In this document: positions 37,509-47,679 of the stretch, one piece after another | How the letters are laid out: the number at the start of each line of letters is the position of its first letter | Position numbering within the stretch: the stretch's first letter is position 1 | Assembly: GCA_963730735.1 (NCBI GenBank) | Contig: CAVSSX010000012.1 | Coordinates: 62,001-126,000, forward strand | DNA: 64,000 nucleotides | Reading direction: 5' to 3' | From: CAVSSX01 sp963730735 | Lineage (GTDB): Bacteria > Actinomycetota > Acidimicrobiia > Acidimicrobiales > RAAP-2 | The notes under the pieces: generated by a model | Databases searched by the model: none | The model's input: only the letters and a program-made list of their open reading frames with translations | Told to the model about the DNA's origin: nothing | Made by a program: the position numbers and the translations under genes

Positions 37509-38748
37509 CTACTCGGCCTCGGCGAAGAGGGCCGAGAGCCGGGTCAGGCCCTCGACCAGGTCGTCGTCACCCAGGGCGTAGGACAGGCGGAAGTAGCCGG
37601 GCGCCCCGAACGCCTCGCCGGGCACCGCCGCCACCTGGACCTCGTCGATGCACAGCTCGGCCAGCTCGGCGCTGGTGGTCGGCTGCCGGCCGCGGAGCTT
37701 GCGCCCGAGCACGCCCGTCACCTTGGGGTAGGCGTAGAAGGCGCCCTCGGGAGCCACGCAGGTGACCCCCTCGATCTCGTTCAGCATGGCCACCATCGTC
37801 CGGCGGCGGCGGTCGAAGGCCTCGCGCATCATGGCCACGGCCGACAGGTCGCCGGACACGGCGGCCAGGGCGGCCCGTTGGGACACGTTGGCCACGTTCG
37901 AGGTCTCGTGGGACTGGATGTTGGTCGCCGCCGTGATGGCGTCGGTCGGACCCAGCAACCACCCCACCCGCCACCCGGTCATGGCGTAGGTCTTGGCCAC
38001 CCCGTTGGCCACCAGGCACCGGTCGGCCAGCTCGGGGACGACGACCGGCATCGAGTGGTGCTCGGCCCCGTCGTAGACCAGGTGCTCGTAGATCTCGTCG
38101 GTGAGCACCCACAGGCCGTGGCCGGCCGCCCACTGGCCGATGGCCTCGATCTCCTCGCGGGGGTAGACGGCCCCGGTCGGGTTGGACGGCGAGACGAACA
38201 GCAGGACCTTGGTCCGCTCCGTCCGCTTGGCCTCGAGGTCCTCGACCGAGCACCGGAACCCGGTGGTCTCGTCCGAGGGGACGATGACCGGCACCCCGCC
38301 GGCCAGGGCGATGGCCTCGGGGTAGGTCGTCCAGTACGGCGCCAGCACCAGCACCTCGTCACCGGGGTCGCACAGGACGGCGAAGGCGTTGGACACCGCC
38401 TGCTTGCCACCGTTGGTCACCAGGACCTGGCTGGCCGAGACCTGGTAGTTCGAGTCCCGGAGGGTCTTGACGGCGATGGCCTCGCGCAGCTCGGGCAGGC
38501 CGCCGGTCGGCGTGTAGCGGTGGTTCGAGGACGTCACGGCAGGCGGCCACGGCCGCCTCCACGATGTGCTCGGGCGTCGGGAAGTCGGGCTCCCCGGCGC
38601 CGTAGCTCACCACGTGGGCCCCGGCCGCCTTGAGGGCCTTGGCCTTGGCATCGACGGCGAGCGTCGCCGACGGTGCGACCGCGGCGGCGCGTGCCGAGAT
38701 CCGAGCGTGCAAGGGGGCGAGTTCTTCTCGTGCCGTCACGGGTGCCAT
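37509..38748 (-). CDS. PLP-dependent aminotransferase (aspartate aminotransferase family), frameshifted
   Basis: About 413 residues: APLHARISARAAAVAPSATL, VVSYGAGEPDFPTPEHIVEA, then after a one-base change near 38530 NHRYTPTGGLPELREAI, VTNGGKQAVSNAFAVLCDPG, FVSPSNPTGAVYPREE, LTDEIYEHLVYDG, the PLP lysine in NGVAKTYAMTGWRVGWLLGP and EGAFYAYPKVTGVLG. It is a type I class Ib aspartate-type aminotransferase. Its ATG is only 10 bp from the divergent serC GTG. Confidence 0.87.
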
Positions 38749-38758
38749 GATTCCATAC

Positions 38759-39919
38759 GTGACTCCTCCCCCCGACACCGACGCCTCGACCCTCCGGATC
38801 CCCGCCGAACTGCTGCCGAGCGACGGCCGGTTCGGCTGCGGACCCTCCAAGGTGCGCCCGGCCCAGCTCGACGCGCTGGTCGAGGCGGCCCCGACCTACC
38901 TCGGGACCAGCCACCGCCAGAAGCCCGTCAAGTCGATGGTCGGTCGGGTCCGCAGCGGCCTGACCGAGCTGTTCGGCCTGCCCGACGGCTACGAGGTCCT
39001 GCTGGGCAACGGCGGGACCACCGCCTTCTGGGACGCCGCCACCTTCGGCCTCATCGAGGCCCAGAGCCAGCACCTGTCCTTCGGCGAGTTCTCCTCGAAG
39101 TTCGCCACCGCCGCCAAGGCCGCCCCCCACCTGAAGGACCCCCAGGTCATCGAGTCCGAGGTGGGCACCCACCCGCTGCCGGTGGCCGACGGCGACGTCG
39201 ACCTGTACGCCCTGACGCACAACGAGACCTCGACCGGTGTGGCCATGACCATCCGCCGACCCGAGGGCGCCACGCCGCCGGCCGACGGTGGCGGCCTGGT
39301 GGCCGTGGACGCCACCTCGGGGGCCGGCGGGCTGCCGGTCGACCCGGCCGAGTTCGACGCCTACTACCTGGCCCCCCAGAAGTGCTTCGCCTCCGACGGT
39401 GGCCTCTGGGTGGCCCTGTGCTCGCCGGCGGCGGTCGAGCGGATCGAGCGGATCTCGGCCTCGGGCCGGTGGATCCCGGCCTCGCTCGACCTGAAGACGG
39501 CCCTCGACAACTCCCGCCTCGACCAGACGTACAACACCCCGGCGCTGGCCACCCTGTTCCTGTTCGCCGACCAGCTGGAGTGGATGAACGGCCAGGGCGG
39601 CCTGGCGTGGACCACGGCCCGCACCGACCGCTCGGCCGAGATCCTCTACACCTGGGCCGAGGCGGCCGACTTCGCCCGTCCCTTCGTCGCCGACCCGGCC
39701 GACCGCAGCCACGTCGTCGGCACCATCGACTTCGTCGATGAGGTGGACGCGGCGGCGGTGGCCAAGGTCCTCCGGGCCAACGGCATCGTCGACACCGAGC
39801 CCTACCGCAAGCTGGGCCGCAACCAGCTGCGCATCGCCATGTTCCCGGCCATCGAGCCCGACGACATCGCCGCCCTCTGCGGCTGCATCAACTACGTGGT
39901 CGGGGCGCTGGCCAGCTGA
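38759..39919 (+). CDS. serC: Phosphoserine aminotransferase (actinobacterial type)
   Basis: An intact 386-residue enzyme: IPAELLPSDGRFGCGPSKVR, GTSHRQKPVKSMVGRVRSGL, LLGNGGTTAFWDAATFGLIE, HNETSTGVAMTIRRPEG, VAVDATSGAGGLPVDPAEFD and the PLP lysine in YLAPQKCFASDGGLW. It converts 3-phosphohydroxypyruvate to phosphoserine. The GTG lies 7 bases after CATGAT, consistent with a leaderless start inside the neighbouring gene's start region. Confidence 0.95.
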   Translation: MTPPPDTDASTLRIPAELLPSDGRFGCGPSKVRPAQLDALVEAAPTYLGTSHRQKPVKSMVGRVRSGLTELFGLPDGYEVLLGNGGTTAFWDAATFGLIEAQSQHLSFGEFSSKFATAAKAAPHLKDPQVIESEVGTHPLPVADGDVDLYALTHNETSTGVAMTIRRPEGATPPADGGGLVAVDATSGAGGLPVDPAEFDAYYLAPQKCFASDGGLWVALCSPAAVERIERISASGRWIPASLDLKTALDNSRLDQTYNTPALATLFLFADQLEWMNGQGGLAWTTARTDRSAEILYTWAEAADFARPFVADPADRSHVVGTIDFVDEVDAAAVAKVLRANGIVDTEPYRKLGRNQLRIAMFPAIEPDDIAALCGCINYVVGALAS

Positions 39920-39927
39920 CGCCCCCG

Positions 39928-40686
39928 GTGGCCGACCTGGTCCTCATCCACGGCCTGGGCAACGACCACACCTACTGGGACAACGTCGTCGACCGGCTCG
40001 GGCGGGACTTCGAGGTCCGTGCCGTCGACCTCCCGGGTCACGGGCTGGGCTCGAGCCGCCTCGAGCCGACCGAGGCGGCGCCCCGACAGCTGGCGGCCGC
40101 CCTCATCGGACGACTCCGGGACGAGGGGATCGACCGACCGCACCTGGTGGGGCTGTCGCTCGGCGGGTGGGTGGCCCTCGAGATGGCCGAAGCCGGGTTC
40201 GGGTCGAGCGTGGTCGCCCTGGCCCCCGGCGGGCTCTGGTCGAGCGGCCCGACGGCTGGCGGCCTCACCCGCGAGACCATGACCCAGGCCCTGCTCCGGG
40301 TCGTCGACCCGCTGCTGCCGGCGCTGGCCCGCCGGCCGGCCATCAAGCGGGCGGCCCTGCGGGGCAACGTCGTGCACCCCGAGCGGGTCACCGAGGCCCA
40401 GCTGGTGTCGAACGCCCGGGCCTTGGCCCGGGCCCGGGGACGCACGGCCTGCTTCGAGGCCATGCGGGTCACCAGCTACCGGGGCACGGTGGCCAATCGC
40501 CTCCCGACCACGGTGGCCTTCGGTGACCACGACGACGTGCTCCCGGTCGACCGCTGCCAGGATCTGCGCCGCCTCCCGCCGGGCGCCCGGCACCTGGTGG
40601 TCGACGACTGCGGCCACGCCATGACCTGGGACCAGCCCGACCGCTGCCTGGCCCTCATCGCCGAGACGACCGCGTCGGCCGGCTGA
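39928..40686 (+). CDS. Alpha/beta fold hydrolase
   Basis: An intact 252-residue hydrolase with LVLIHGLGNDHTYWDNVVDR, nucleophile Ser in HLVGLSLGGWVALEMAE, acid Asp in FGDHDDVLP and His in VVDDCGHAMTWDQPD. Substrate unknown. It starts with GTG 8 bases after serC and is probably co-transcribed. Confidence 0.85.
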   Translation: MADLVLIHGLGNDHTYWDNVVDRLGRDFEVRAVDLPGHGLGSSRLEPTEAAPRQLAAALIGRLRDEGIDRPHLVGLSLGGWVALEMAEAGFGSSVVALAPGGLWSSGPTAGGLTRETMTQALLRVVDPLLPALARRPAIKRAALRGNVVHPERVTEAQLVSNARALARARGRTACFEAMRVTSYRGTVANRLPTTVAFGDHDDVLPVDRCQDLRRLPPGARHLVVDDCGHAMTWDQPDRCLALIAETTASAG

Positions 40687-40725
40687 CCGACCGGCGGCAC
40701 CGGCCCGGGCGACGGCGCAGGCGGG

Positions 40726-41751
40726 TCAGCCCCCCGAGGCGTCCTGGACCCGGGTCTTGCCGGCGGCGATGAAGGGCATCATGCTGCGCAGCTCGGCGCC
40801 GACCTGCTCGATCTGGTGCGCCTTGCCCTTCTCGACCAGCTCGTTGTAGTGCGGCCGACCGGCCTTGTTCTCGGCGATCCACTCCTCGGCGAAGGTGCCG
40901 TCCTGGATGTCGGTCAGGATCTGGCGCATCTCGGCCTTGACGGCGTCGTTGATGACCCGGGGGCCCCGGGTGACGTCGCCGTACTCGGCGGTGGTCGAGA
41001 TCGAGTACCGCATGCCGGCGATGCCCTGCTCGTACATGAGGTCGACGATCAGCTTCAGCTCGTGGAGGGTCTCGAAGTAGGCCGACTCGGGCTGGTAGCC
41101 GGCGGCCACCAGGGTCTCGAAGCCCGCCGTCACCAGCGCCGTCATGCCGCCGCACAGCACGACCTGCTCACCGAAGAGGTCGGTCTCGGTCTCCTCGGAG
41201 AACGTGGTGTCGAGGACGCCGGCCCGGGTCGCCCCGATGGCGTGGGCGTAGGACAGGGCCAGGTCGTGGGCCTTGCCGGTGGCGTCCTGGTGCACGGCCA
41301 CCAGCGAGGGCACGCCGCCGCCCTCGGTGTACGTCCGGCGGACCAGGTGGCCCGGGCCCTTGGGGGCGACCATGGCCACGTCGACGCCTTCGGGGGCCAC
41401 GATCTGGCCGAAGCGGATGTTGAAGCCGTGGGCGAAGAACAGGGCGTCGCCGTCGCTCAGGTTCGGGGCGATGTGCTCGTCGTAGACGGCCTTCTGGTCG
41501 GTGTCGGGCAGCAGGATCATGATGACGTCGGCCTCGGCGGCGGCCTCGGGGATCGAGAGCACCCGCAGGCCGGCCTCGCTGGCCTTGTTCCACGACGACG
41601 ACCCCTCGCGGAGGCCCACCCGGACGTCGACGCCCGACTCGGACAGGTTGAGGGCGTGGGCGTGGCCCTGCGAGCCGTAGCCCAGGATGGCCACCTTGCG
41701 CCCCTGGATCAGGCTCGGGTCGGCGTCGGATTCGTAGTAGAGCGTGGCCAT
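40726..41751 (-). CDS. ilvC: Ketol-acid reductoisomerase
   Basis: An intact 341-residue class I enzyme: KVAILGYGSQGHAHALNLSE (NADPH motif), ADVIMILLPDTDQKAVYDEH, AHGFNIRFGQIVAPEGVDVA, APKGPGHLVRRTYTEGGGVP, FSEETETDLFGEQVVLCGG with Mg2+ ligands, and YSISTTAEYGDVTRGPR. It makes 2,3-dihydroxy acids from acetolactate and acetohydroxybutyrate. Third gene of ilvB-ilvN-ilvC. Confidence 0.96.
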   Translation of the reverse strand: MATLYYESDADPSLIQGRKVAILGYGSQGHAHALNLSESGVDVRVGLREGSSSWNKASEAGLRVLSIPEAAAEADVIMILLPDTDQKAVYDEHIAPNLSDGDALFFAHGFNIRFGQIVAPEGVDVAMVAPKGPGHLVRRTYTEGGGVPSLVAVHQDATGKAHDLALSYAHAIGATRAGVLDTTFSEETETDLFGEQVVLCGGMTALVTAGFETLVAAGYQPESAYFETLHELKLIVDLMYEQGIAGMRYSISTTAEYGDVTRGPRVINDAVKAEMRQILTDIQDGTFAEEWIAENKAGRPHYNELVEKGKAHQIEQVGAELRSMMPFIAAGKTRVQDASGG

Positions 41752-41860
41752 GTCGTTCGTTTCTCCCTGGTATTCGTACGTGCGGTCGTGATCGGGTGTC
41801 GTAATCGTGCGGGTCGTGTGGCGCGGTGCGAGGGCGTCGGCTCGAGGCCCCCCGGCCGGG

Positions 41861-42402
41861 CTAGCGGTCGAGTTTAGGCAAGGCCACGCGCCCGGTCCGC
41901 TGGAGGTCCACCATCTCGTAGCTCTCGAGCAGGACGGTGAGGTCGTCGAGCTTGTCCGGCCGGCCGGCCAGCATGACGGTCAGCTGGTCGGGGCCGACGT
42001 CGACCACCTCGCCGCCGAACACCCCGACGAGCTGGATGACCTGGGACCGCTCGGTCGGACCGACGGCCACCGTGGCCAGCAGCAGCTCGCGCTCGATGGC
42101 CCGTCCCGGCGCCAGCTGGGTGATGGCCACCACGTTGACCAGCTTGTCGAGCTGGCGCACGATCTGCTCCAGCGGGGCCGACTCGGCGTCGACCACGATG
42201 GTGATCCGGCTGAACCGGTCGTCGTCGGTCGGGGCCACGGCCAGCGAGAAGATGTTGAAGCCCCGCCGGCTGAACAGCCCGGCCACCCGGGCCAGCACCC
42301 CGGCCTTGTTCTCCACCCGCACCACAGGATGTGGTGACGGGGCGCCGCCCCGTCGGCCGCCCCGGTGCTCTGGAACCCGGCGAGGTTGGCGATGGCGCTC
42401 AT
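41861..42402 (-). CDS. ilvN: Acetolactate synthase small subunit, frameshifted
   Basis: About 180 residues: MSAIANLAGFQSTGAADG, then after a one-base loss near 42322 VRVENKAGVLARVAGLFSRR, GFNIFSLAVAPTDDDRFSRI (ACT domain binding valine), QLDKLVNVVAITQLAPGRAI and GRPDKLDDLTVLLESYEMVD. It regulates the IlvB catalytic subunit. The ATG overlaps the ilvB stop (ATGA). Confidence 0.9.
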
Positions 42403-44190
42403 GCCCGGCCGCCGAGCTGGTCGGGGTGGACGACGATGTCGTCGTTGGACTTGCCGGCCGGGACCATCGGGAAGACCTTCTCGAAGGCGTCGGTGCGGAA
42501 GTCGATGACCACCGGGCGGTCGTCGATGGCGTTGGCCTTCTCGATGGCCGGCGCCACGTCTTCGGGCGACTCGGCGCGGATGCCCACGCACCCCATGGCC
42601 TCGGCCCACATGACGTAGTCGGGCAGGTCGGGCGAGAGGTACACCTCGGAGTACCGCTCCTCGTAGAACATCTCCTGCCACTGGCGGACCATGCCCAGGT
42701 AGGCGTTGTTCAAGATGGCGATCTTGACCGGGATCCGCTCGGCCGCCGCCGTGACCAGCTCCTGGGCCGTCATCTGGAAGCACCCGTCACCGTCGATGGC
42801 CCAGACCGTGCGGTCGGGCCGGCCGACCTTGGCCCCGATCGACGCCGGCACCGAGAAGCCCATGGTGCCCGCCCCGCCGGAGTTGACCCAGGTGTAGGGG
42901 TGGTTGAACTCCCACCACTGCGAGGCCCACATCTGGTGCTGGCCGACGCCCGACGCCACGATCGTGTCCTCGGGCGAGCGGTCGCGCAGCGCCTCGATGA
43001 CCATCTGGGGCTTGATCGGCCCGTCGGGGTCCTGCTCGTAATAGAACGGGAACTCGGCCTGCCACCGCCGGAGCTGGGCCCACCAGTCGTCGAGGGCCGG
43101 TCGAGCGGCCGCCGGGGTCGACGGTGCCGGCCGGGCGCCGGTGGTCGTGCCGGCCGCCGCCTCGTCGTGGGCCAGGCCCAGGGCGTCGAGCGCCGCCAAC
43201 AGCTCCTCGATCACCAGACGGCTGTCGCCGGCGATCCCCACGTCGGGGATCCGGACCTTGCCCAGCTCGGCCGGGTCGATGTCGACGTGGATGACCTTGG
43301 CGTCGGGGGCGAAGGCGTCGACCTTGCCGGTGACCCGGTCGTCGAAGCGCGAGCCGAGAGCGACCAGGAGGTCGGAGCGCTGCAGGGCGGTGACCGCCGT
43401 GTAGTCGCCGTGCATGCCGGGCATGCCCAGGCACAGGGGGTGGGCGTCGGGGAAGGCGCCCCGGGCCATCAGGGTGGTGACCACCGGGATGCCGGTGCGC
43501 TCGGCCAGCTCGAGCAGGGCGGCGGCCGCCCGGGCCTTCAGGATCCCGCCCCCGGCGTAGATGACCGGGCGCTCGGCGGCCAGCAGGAGCTCGGCCGCCC
43601 GGCGGACCTCCGCCGGGTCACCCTCGGTCACCGGGTGGTAGCCGGGCAGGTCGAGGTCCTCGATCGAGGTCGGCCAGTACCACTCCATGGTGGCGTTGGA
43701 GATGTCCTTGGGCATGTCGATCAGGACCGGGCCCGGGCCGGCCGGTGGTGGCCACGTGGAAGGCCGCCGCCACCACCCGGGGGATGTCGGCGGCGTCGGT
43801 GATCAGCCAGTTGTGCTTGGTGATCCCCATGGTGACGCCGGTGATGTCGCACTCCTGGAAGGCGTCGGTGCCGATCGAGGCCGTGGCCACCTGGCCCGAG
43901 ATGACCACCAGCGGCGTCGAGTCCATGTAGGCGTTGGCCAGCGGCGTGACGATGTTGGTGGCGCCGGGCCCGCTGGTCACCATGGCCACCCCGGGGCGCC
44001 CGGTCACCTGCGAGTAGCCCTCGGCCATGTGGCCGGCGCCCTGCTCGTGGCGCACCAGGATGTGGCGGATCGACGAGTCGATGATGGGGTCGTACACCGG
44101 CAGGATGGCTCCGCCGGGGAGGCCGAACATGACCTCCACCCGCTGCATCTCGAGGCTCTTGATGAGCGCCTGGGCTCCGGTGAGTTCCAT
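42399..44190 (-). CDS. ilvB: Acetolactate synthase large subunit, frameshifted
   Basis: About 597 residues: MELTGAQALIKSLEMQRVEV, FGLPGGAILPVYDPI, the ThDP catalytic glutamate in LVRHEQGAGHMAEGYSQVTG, VTSGPGATNIVTPLANAYMD, then after one frame change near 43740 VLIDMPKDISNATMEWYW, ASGVGQHQMWASQWWEFNHP, and the ThDP-Mg motif AIDGDGCFQM to NNAYLGMVRQWQEMFYEERY. It condenses two pyruvates, or pyruvate and 2-ketobutyrate. Leader peptide and terminator precede it. Confidence 0.92.
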
Positions 44191-44270
44191 TGGGGTGTCC
44201 CCTTGCTGTCGTGTCGTGGGTGGCGAGGTGGTGCGGTTGCGGCTGCGGTGCGGGGCCGGTCGGCGACCCC

Positions 44271-44303
44271 GGAAATTGAAAGGACCTCCCGCAGGGGAGG
44301 TCC
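44271..44303 (-). terminator. Attenuator terminator of ilvB-ilvN-ilvC
   Basis: Minus strand: GGACCTCCC paired with GGGAGGTCC (44295-44303 with 44282-44290), loop of four, then an interrupted U-rich stretch TTTCAATTTC. A weaker CGCGCG stem lies between it and the leader stop codon, which fits a pause/antiterminator set. The terminator ends 80 bases upstream of ilvB. Confidence 0.75.
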
Positions 44304-44329
44304 GGACGCGCGACGAGTGTGGCCGCGCG

Positions 44330-44377
44330 TCAGGTTACGAGTACCAGAATCGTCTGCGGGCGGATGGTGGTCGACAT
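44330..44377 (-). CDS. Leader peptide MSTTIRPQTILVLVT of ilvBNC
   Basis: A 15-codon frame ending Ile-Leu-Val-Leu-Val-Thr before TGA, followed by the attenuator hairpin. Codons for all three branched-chain amino acids are clustered, as in known ilv leader peptides. Another ATG in a different frame (44390) lacks such codons. Confidence 0.82.
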   Translation of the reverse strand: MSTTIRPQTILVLVT

Positions 44378-44385
44378 CGCCCGCC

Positions 44386-44414
44386 ATTGTGGCACGACCC
44401 GACCGCCCCCACAA
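44386..44414 (-). promoter_or_regulatory. Promoter of the ilvBNC leader transcript
   Basis: Minus strand: -35 TTGTGG (44409-44414), 17-bp spacer, -10 CACAAT (44386-44391), 8 bases before the leader ATG at 44377. Confidence 0.6.
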
Positions 44415-44469
44415 CCCCCGCCCCACGCCGCCCGGAGGGCCGGCGGCGGGGCATCCCGGCTGCCGGCCC

Positions 44470-46188
44470 TCAGGCCTCGGTGATCGCCCCGCGGTCGGCC
44501 CCGGTCACCAGGCGGGCGTACTTGGCCAGCACGCCGGTCGTGTACCGGGGCTCGAACGCCTTGACCAGACCCCGCCGCCGGGCCAGCTCCGCCTCGTCGA
44601 CCATCAGGTCGATGCGGTGGGTGGTGGCGTCGATGACGATGCGGTCGCCGTCCTCGACCACGGCGATCGGTCCACCGTCGACCGCCTCGGGCGCCACGTG
44701 GCCGACGCAGAAGCCGTGGGTGCCGCCGGAGAAGCGCCCGTCGGTGACCAGGGCGCAGTCGGCGCCCCGCCCGGCCCCCTTCATGGCCCCGGTGATGGCC
44801 AGCATCTCGCGCATCCCCGGGCCGCCCTTGGGGCCCTCGTAGCGGATGACCAGGACGGTGCCGGGCTCGATCGATCCGGCCAGGATGGCCTCCATCGCCG
44901 CCGGCTCGCCGTCGAAGACCCGGGCGGTGCCGTCGAAGGTCGGCTGGTCGATCCCGGCCACCTTGACCACCGAGCCCTTCGGGGCCAGCGAGCCGGTGAG
45001 GATGGCGATGCCGCCGGCGGTGTGGATGGGGTCGCTGAGCGGGTGGACGACCACGCCGTCGGGCGCCGGGACGTCCATCGCCGCCAGGTTCTCGGCCATG
45101 GTCTTGCCGGTCACCGTCAGCACGTCACCGTGGAGCAGCCCGGCGTCGAGCAGCTCGCGCAGCACGACCGGCACCCCGCCGATGCGGTCGATGTCGACCA
45201 TGTGGAAGCGGCCGTGCGGCTTGGTGTCGGCCAGGTGCGGCACCCGGGCGGCGACCCGGTTGAAGTCGTCCAGCTCGAGCTCGACCCGGGCCTCGTGGGC
45301 GATGGCCAGCAGGTGCAGCACGGCGTTGGTCGAGCCCCCGAGGGCCATCACCACGGCGATGGCGTTCTCGAAGGCCTGCTTGGTCATGATCTGCCGGGGC
45401 CGGATGTTGGCCCGGAGCAGTTCGACCACGGCCCGGCCCGAGGCCAGGGCGTAGTCGTCCCGACGCCGGTCGACGGCGGCGGCCGACGAGCTGCCGGGCA
45501 GCGACATCCCGAGGGCCTCGCCCACCGACGCCATGGTGTTGGCGGTGAACATGCCGGCGCAGGACCCCTCGGTCGGGCAGGCGTTGTGCTCGATGAGGCT
45601 GAGCTCCTCGTCGCTCAGCGCGTCGACGGCGTGCGCCCCCACGGCCTCGAACACGCTGGTGATGTCGATGGCCCGGTCGGCCACCCGGCCGGGCAGGATC
45701 GACCCGCCGTAGAGGAAGACGCTCGGGAGGTTGAGCCGGGCCGACGCCATCAGCATGCCGGGCAGCGACTTGTCGCAGCCGGCCAGCGTGACCAACCCGT
45801 CGAAGCGCTCGGCGTGCATGACCGTCTCGACCGAGTCGGCGATGACCTCCCGGCTGACCAGCGAGGCCCGCATCCCCTCGTGGCCCATCGAGATCCCGTC
45901 GGAGACGGCGATGGTGACGAACTCGAAGGGGAAGCCGCCGGCCTGGCGGACACCGTCCTTGGACCGCTGGGCCAGGCGCTGGAGCGGCAGGTTGCAGGGG
46001 GTGACCTCGTTCCACGAGGAGGCCACGCCGATCTGGGGCTTGTCCCAGTCGTCGTCGGTCATCCCTACGGCCCGCAGCATGGCCCGGGCCGGGGCCTTGG
46101 TCGGGCCGTCGGTGACCTCGAAGCTGCGGGGCTTGAGCCCCTGGTGCTCTCCGGGCGGCGCGTCGTGCGCGGTGCGGTCGTCGCTCAT
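44470..46188 (-). CDS. ilvD: Dihydroxy-acid dehydratase
   Basis: An intact 572-residue enzyme: PQIGVASSWNEVTPCNLPLQ, SDGISMGHEGMRASLVSREV, LAGCDKSLPGMLMASARLNL, ACPTEGSCAGMFTANTMASV (iron-sulfur cysteines in PCN, GCDKS and GSCAGM), ALGGSTNAVLHLLAIAHEAR and TDGRFSGGTHGFCVGHVAPE. It forms the 2-keto acids of Val and Ile. The start MSDDRTAHDAPPG is preferred over an upstream ATG at 46212. Confidence 0.96.
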   Translation of the reverse strand: MSDDRTAHDAPPGEHQGLKPRSFEVTDGPTKAPARAMLRAVGMTDDDWDKPQIGVASSWNEVTPCNLPLQRLAQRSKDGVRQAGGFPFEFVTIAVSDGISMGHEGMRASLVSREVIADSVETVMHAERFDGLVTLAGCDKSLPGMLMASARLNLPSVFLYGGSILPGRVADRAIDITSVFEAVGAHAVDALSDEELSLIEHNACPTEGSCAGMFTANTMASVGEALGMSLPGSSSAAAVDRRRDDYALASGRAVVELLRANIRPRQIMTKQAFENAIAVVMALGGSTNAVLHLLAIAHEARVELELDDFNRVAARVPHLADTKPHGRFHMVDIDRIGGVPVVLRELLDAGLLHGDVLTVTGKTMAENLAAMDVPAPDGVVVHPLSDPIHTAGGIAILTGSLAPKGSVVKVAGIDQPTFDGTARVFDGEPAAMEAILAGSIEPGTVLVIRYEGPKGGPGMREMLAITGAMKGAGRGADCALVTDGRFSGGTHGFCVGHVAPEAVDGGPIAVVEDGDRIVIDATTHRIDLMVDEAELARRRGLVKAFEPRYTTGVLAKYARLVTGADRGAITEA

Positions 46189-46237
46189 GGAGCGCAGCTT
46201 AGGACGCGCCACCCCGGGCGGTGGCCCGGGATCTCGG

Positions 46238-47679
46238 TCAGCCGGCGTCGCGCAGGCGCTCCAGCTCGGCCTTCACCGCCGCCCCATTGGCCTGGCCTCT
46301 GGGTGGCCTTCATCACGGCGCCGGTGAACAGACCGGCGAGCTTCTCGTCGCCCTCGCAGAATCGGGCCCACTCGACGGGGTTGGCCGCCACCGCCTCGGC
46401 CACCGCCGCCGTCAGGGAGTCCTCGGACAGGGCCTCGAAGCCGAGCCCCTTGGCCACGGCGGCCGGGTCCCCGCCGCCGGCGGCCGCCAGCTCGGACAGC
46501 ACCGCCTTGGCCTGGGTGGCCGAGAGCTCGCCCTTGGCCTCCATGGCCAGCAGGCCGACGAAGGCCGCCGGGTCGAGGGCCCGGCCCCGCTCGGGGTCGC
46601 CGGCCAGCTCGTTGGCCGCCCGGGTCACCGCCAGCGCCGGGTCGATCCCCCCGGAGGCGGCCGCCACCACCAGCGGGTCGAGGTCGAGGTTGACGATGGT
46701 CAGCACCTGGTCGGCCTGCGCCGGGGTCGGCTCGCCGCCCAAGAGGGTCACCACGGCCGCCCGGCGGTCGGCCGGCATCGGCCCGAGCGCCCCGGCCACC
46801 TCGGCCAGCCACTCGGCGCCGGGGACCACCGGGACCAGGTCGGGCTCGGGGAAGTAGCGGTAGTCGTAGGCCTCTTCCTTCGACCGCATGGTCGAGGTCC
46901 GGCCGGCGTCCTCGTCCCAGTGCCGGGTCTCTTGGACCACCCGGTCCCCCGCCTCGAGCAGGGCGATCTGGCGGGCCGCCTCGTACTCGACCGCCCGGAC
47001 CAGCGAGCGCAGCGAGTTGAGGTTCTTGATCTCGCAACGGGTCCCGAACTCCTCGGACCCCTCGGGTCGCACCGAGACGTTGGCGTCGACCCGCATCGAT
47101 CCCTCCTCCATGCGACCGTCGGACGCCCCGGTGGCCACCAGGATCGACCGGAGCTCGGCGGCGTAGGCCCGGGCCTGGGCGGCCGAGCGGATGTCGGGCT
47201 CGCTCACGATCTCGACCAGCGGGACGCCGGCCCGGTTGTAGTCGACCAGCGAGTGGTCGGCCGAGTGGATCCGGCCGCCGGCCCCGATGTGGGTCGTCTT
47301 GCCGGTGTCCTCCTCCATGTGGGCCCGGGTCACACCGACCACCGAGCCGTCGGGCAGCTCGAGCCACCCCTCGGCGTTGATCGGCTCGTCGTACTGGCTG
47401 ACCTGGTAGTCCTTGGGCATGTCCGGATAGAAGTAGTTCTTGCGGTGGAAGCTCGAGGGCCGGACCTCGCAGTGCAGCGCCGTGCCGATCGACATCGCCA
47501 TCTCGACCGCCCGCTTGTTCAGCACGGGCAGGGAGCCCGGCAGGCCGAGGCACACCGGGCAGATGTTGGTGTTCGGCTCGTCGCCGAAGGCGTTGCGGCA
47601 CCCGCAGAAGAGCTTGGTGTCGGGTCTGCAGCTCGCAGTGGACCTCGAGCCCGATGACCATCTCCCAGCCGCCGCTCAC
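46238..47679 (-). CDS. gatB: Asp-tRNA(Asn)/Glu-tRNA(Gln) amidotransferase subunit B, frameshifted
   Basis: About 480 residues: EMVIGLEVHCELQT, then after a break near 47625 GLPGSLPVLNKRAVEMAMSI, FHRKNYFYPDMPKDYQVSQY, HSLVDYNRAGVPLVEIVSEP, GSMRVDANVSVRP, CEIKNLNSLRSLVRAVEYEA and EAYDYRYFPEPDLVPV, and a C-terminal YqeY-type tail broken near 46295 (restored: NGAAVKAELERLRDAG). It binds tRNA and transfers ammonia. The GTG overlaps the gatA stop. Confidence 0.92.

Noticed and set aside
43687..46857. A plus-strand open frame of about 1056 codons across ilvB, its leader and ilvD
   Set aside because: It is antisense to well conserved genes, has low-complexity Gly/Arg/Val/His composition and no recognisable motif; high GC leaves such frames open by chance.
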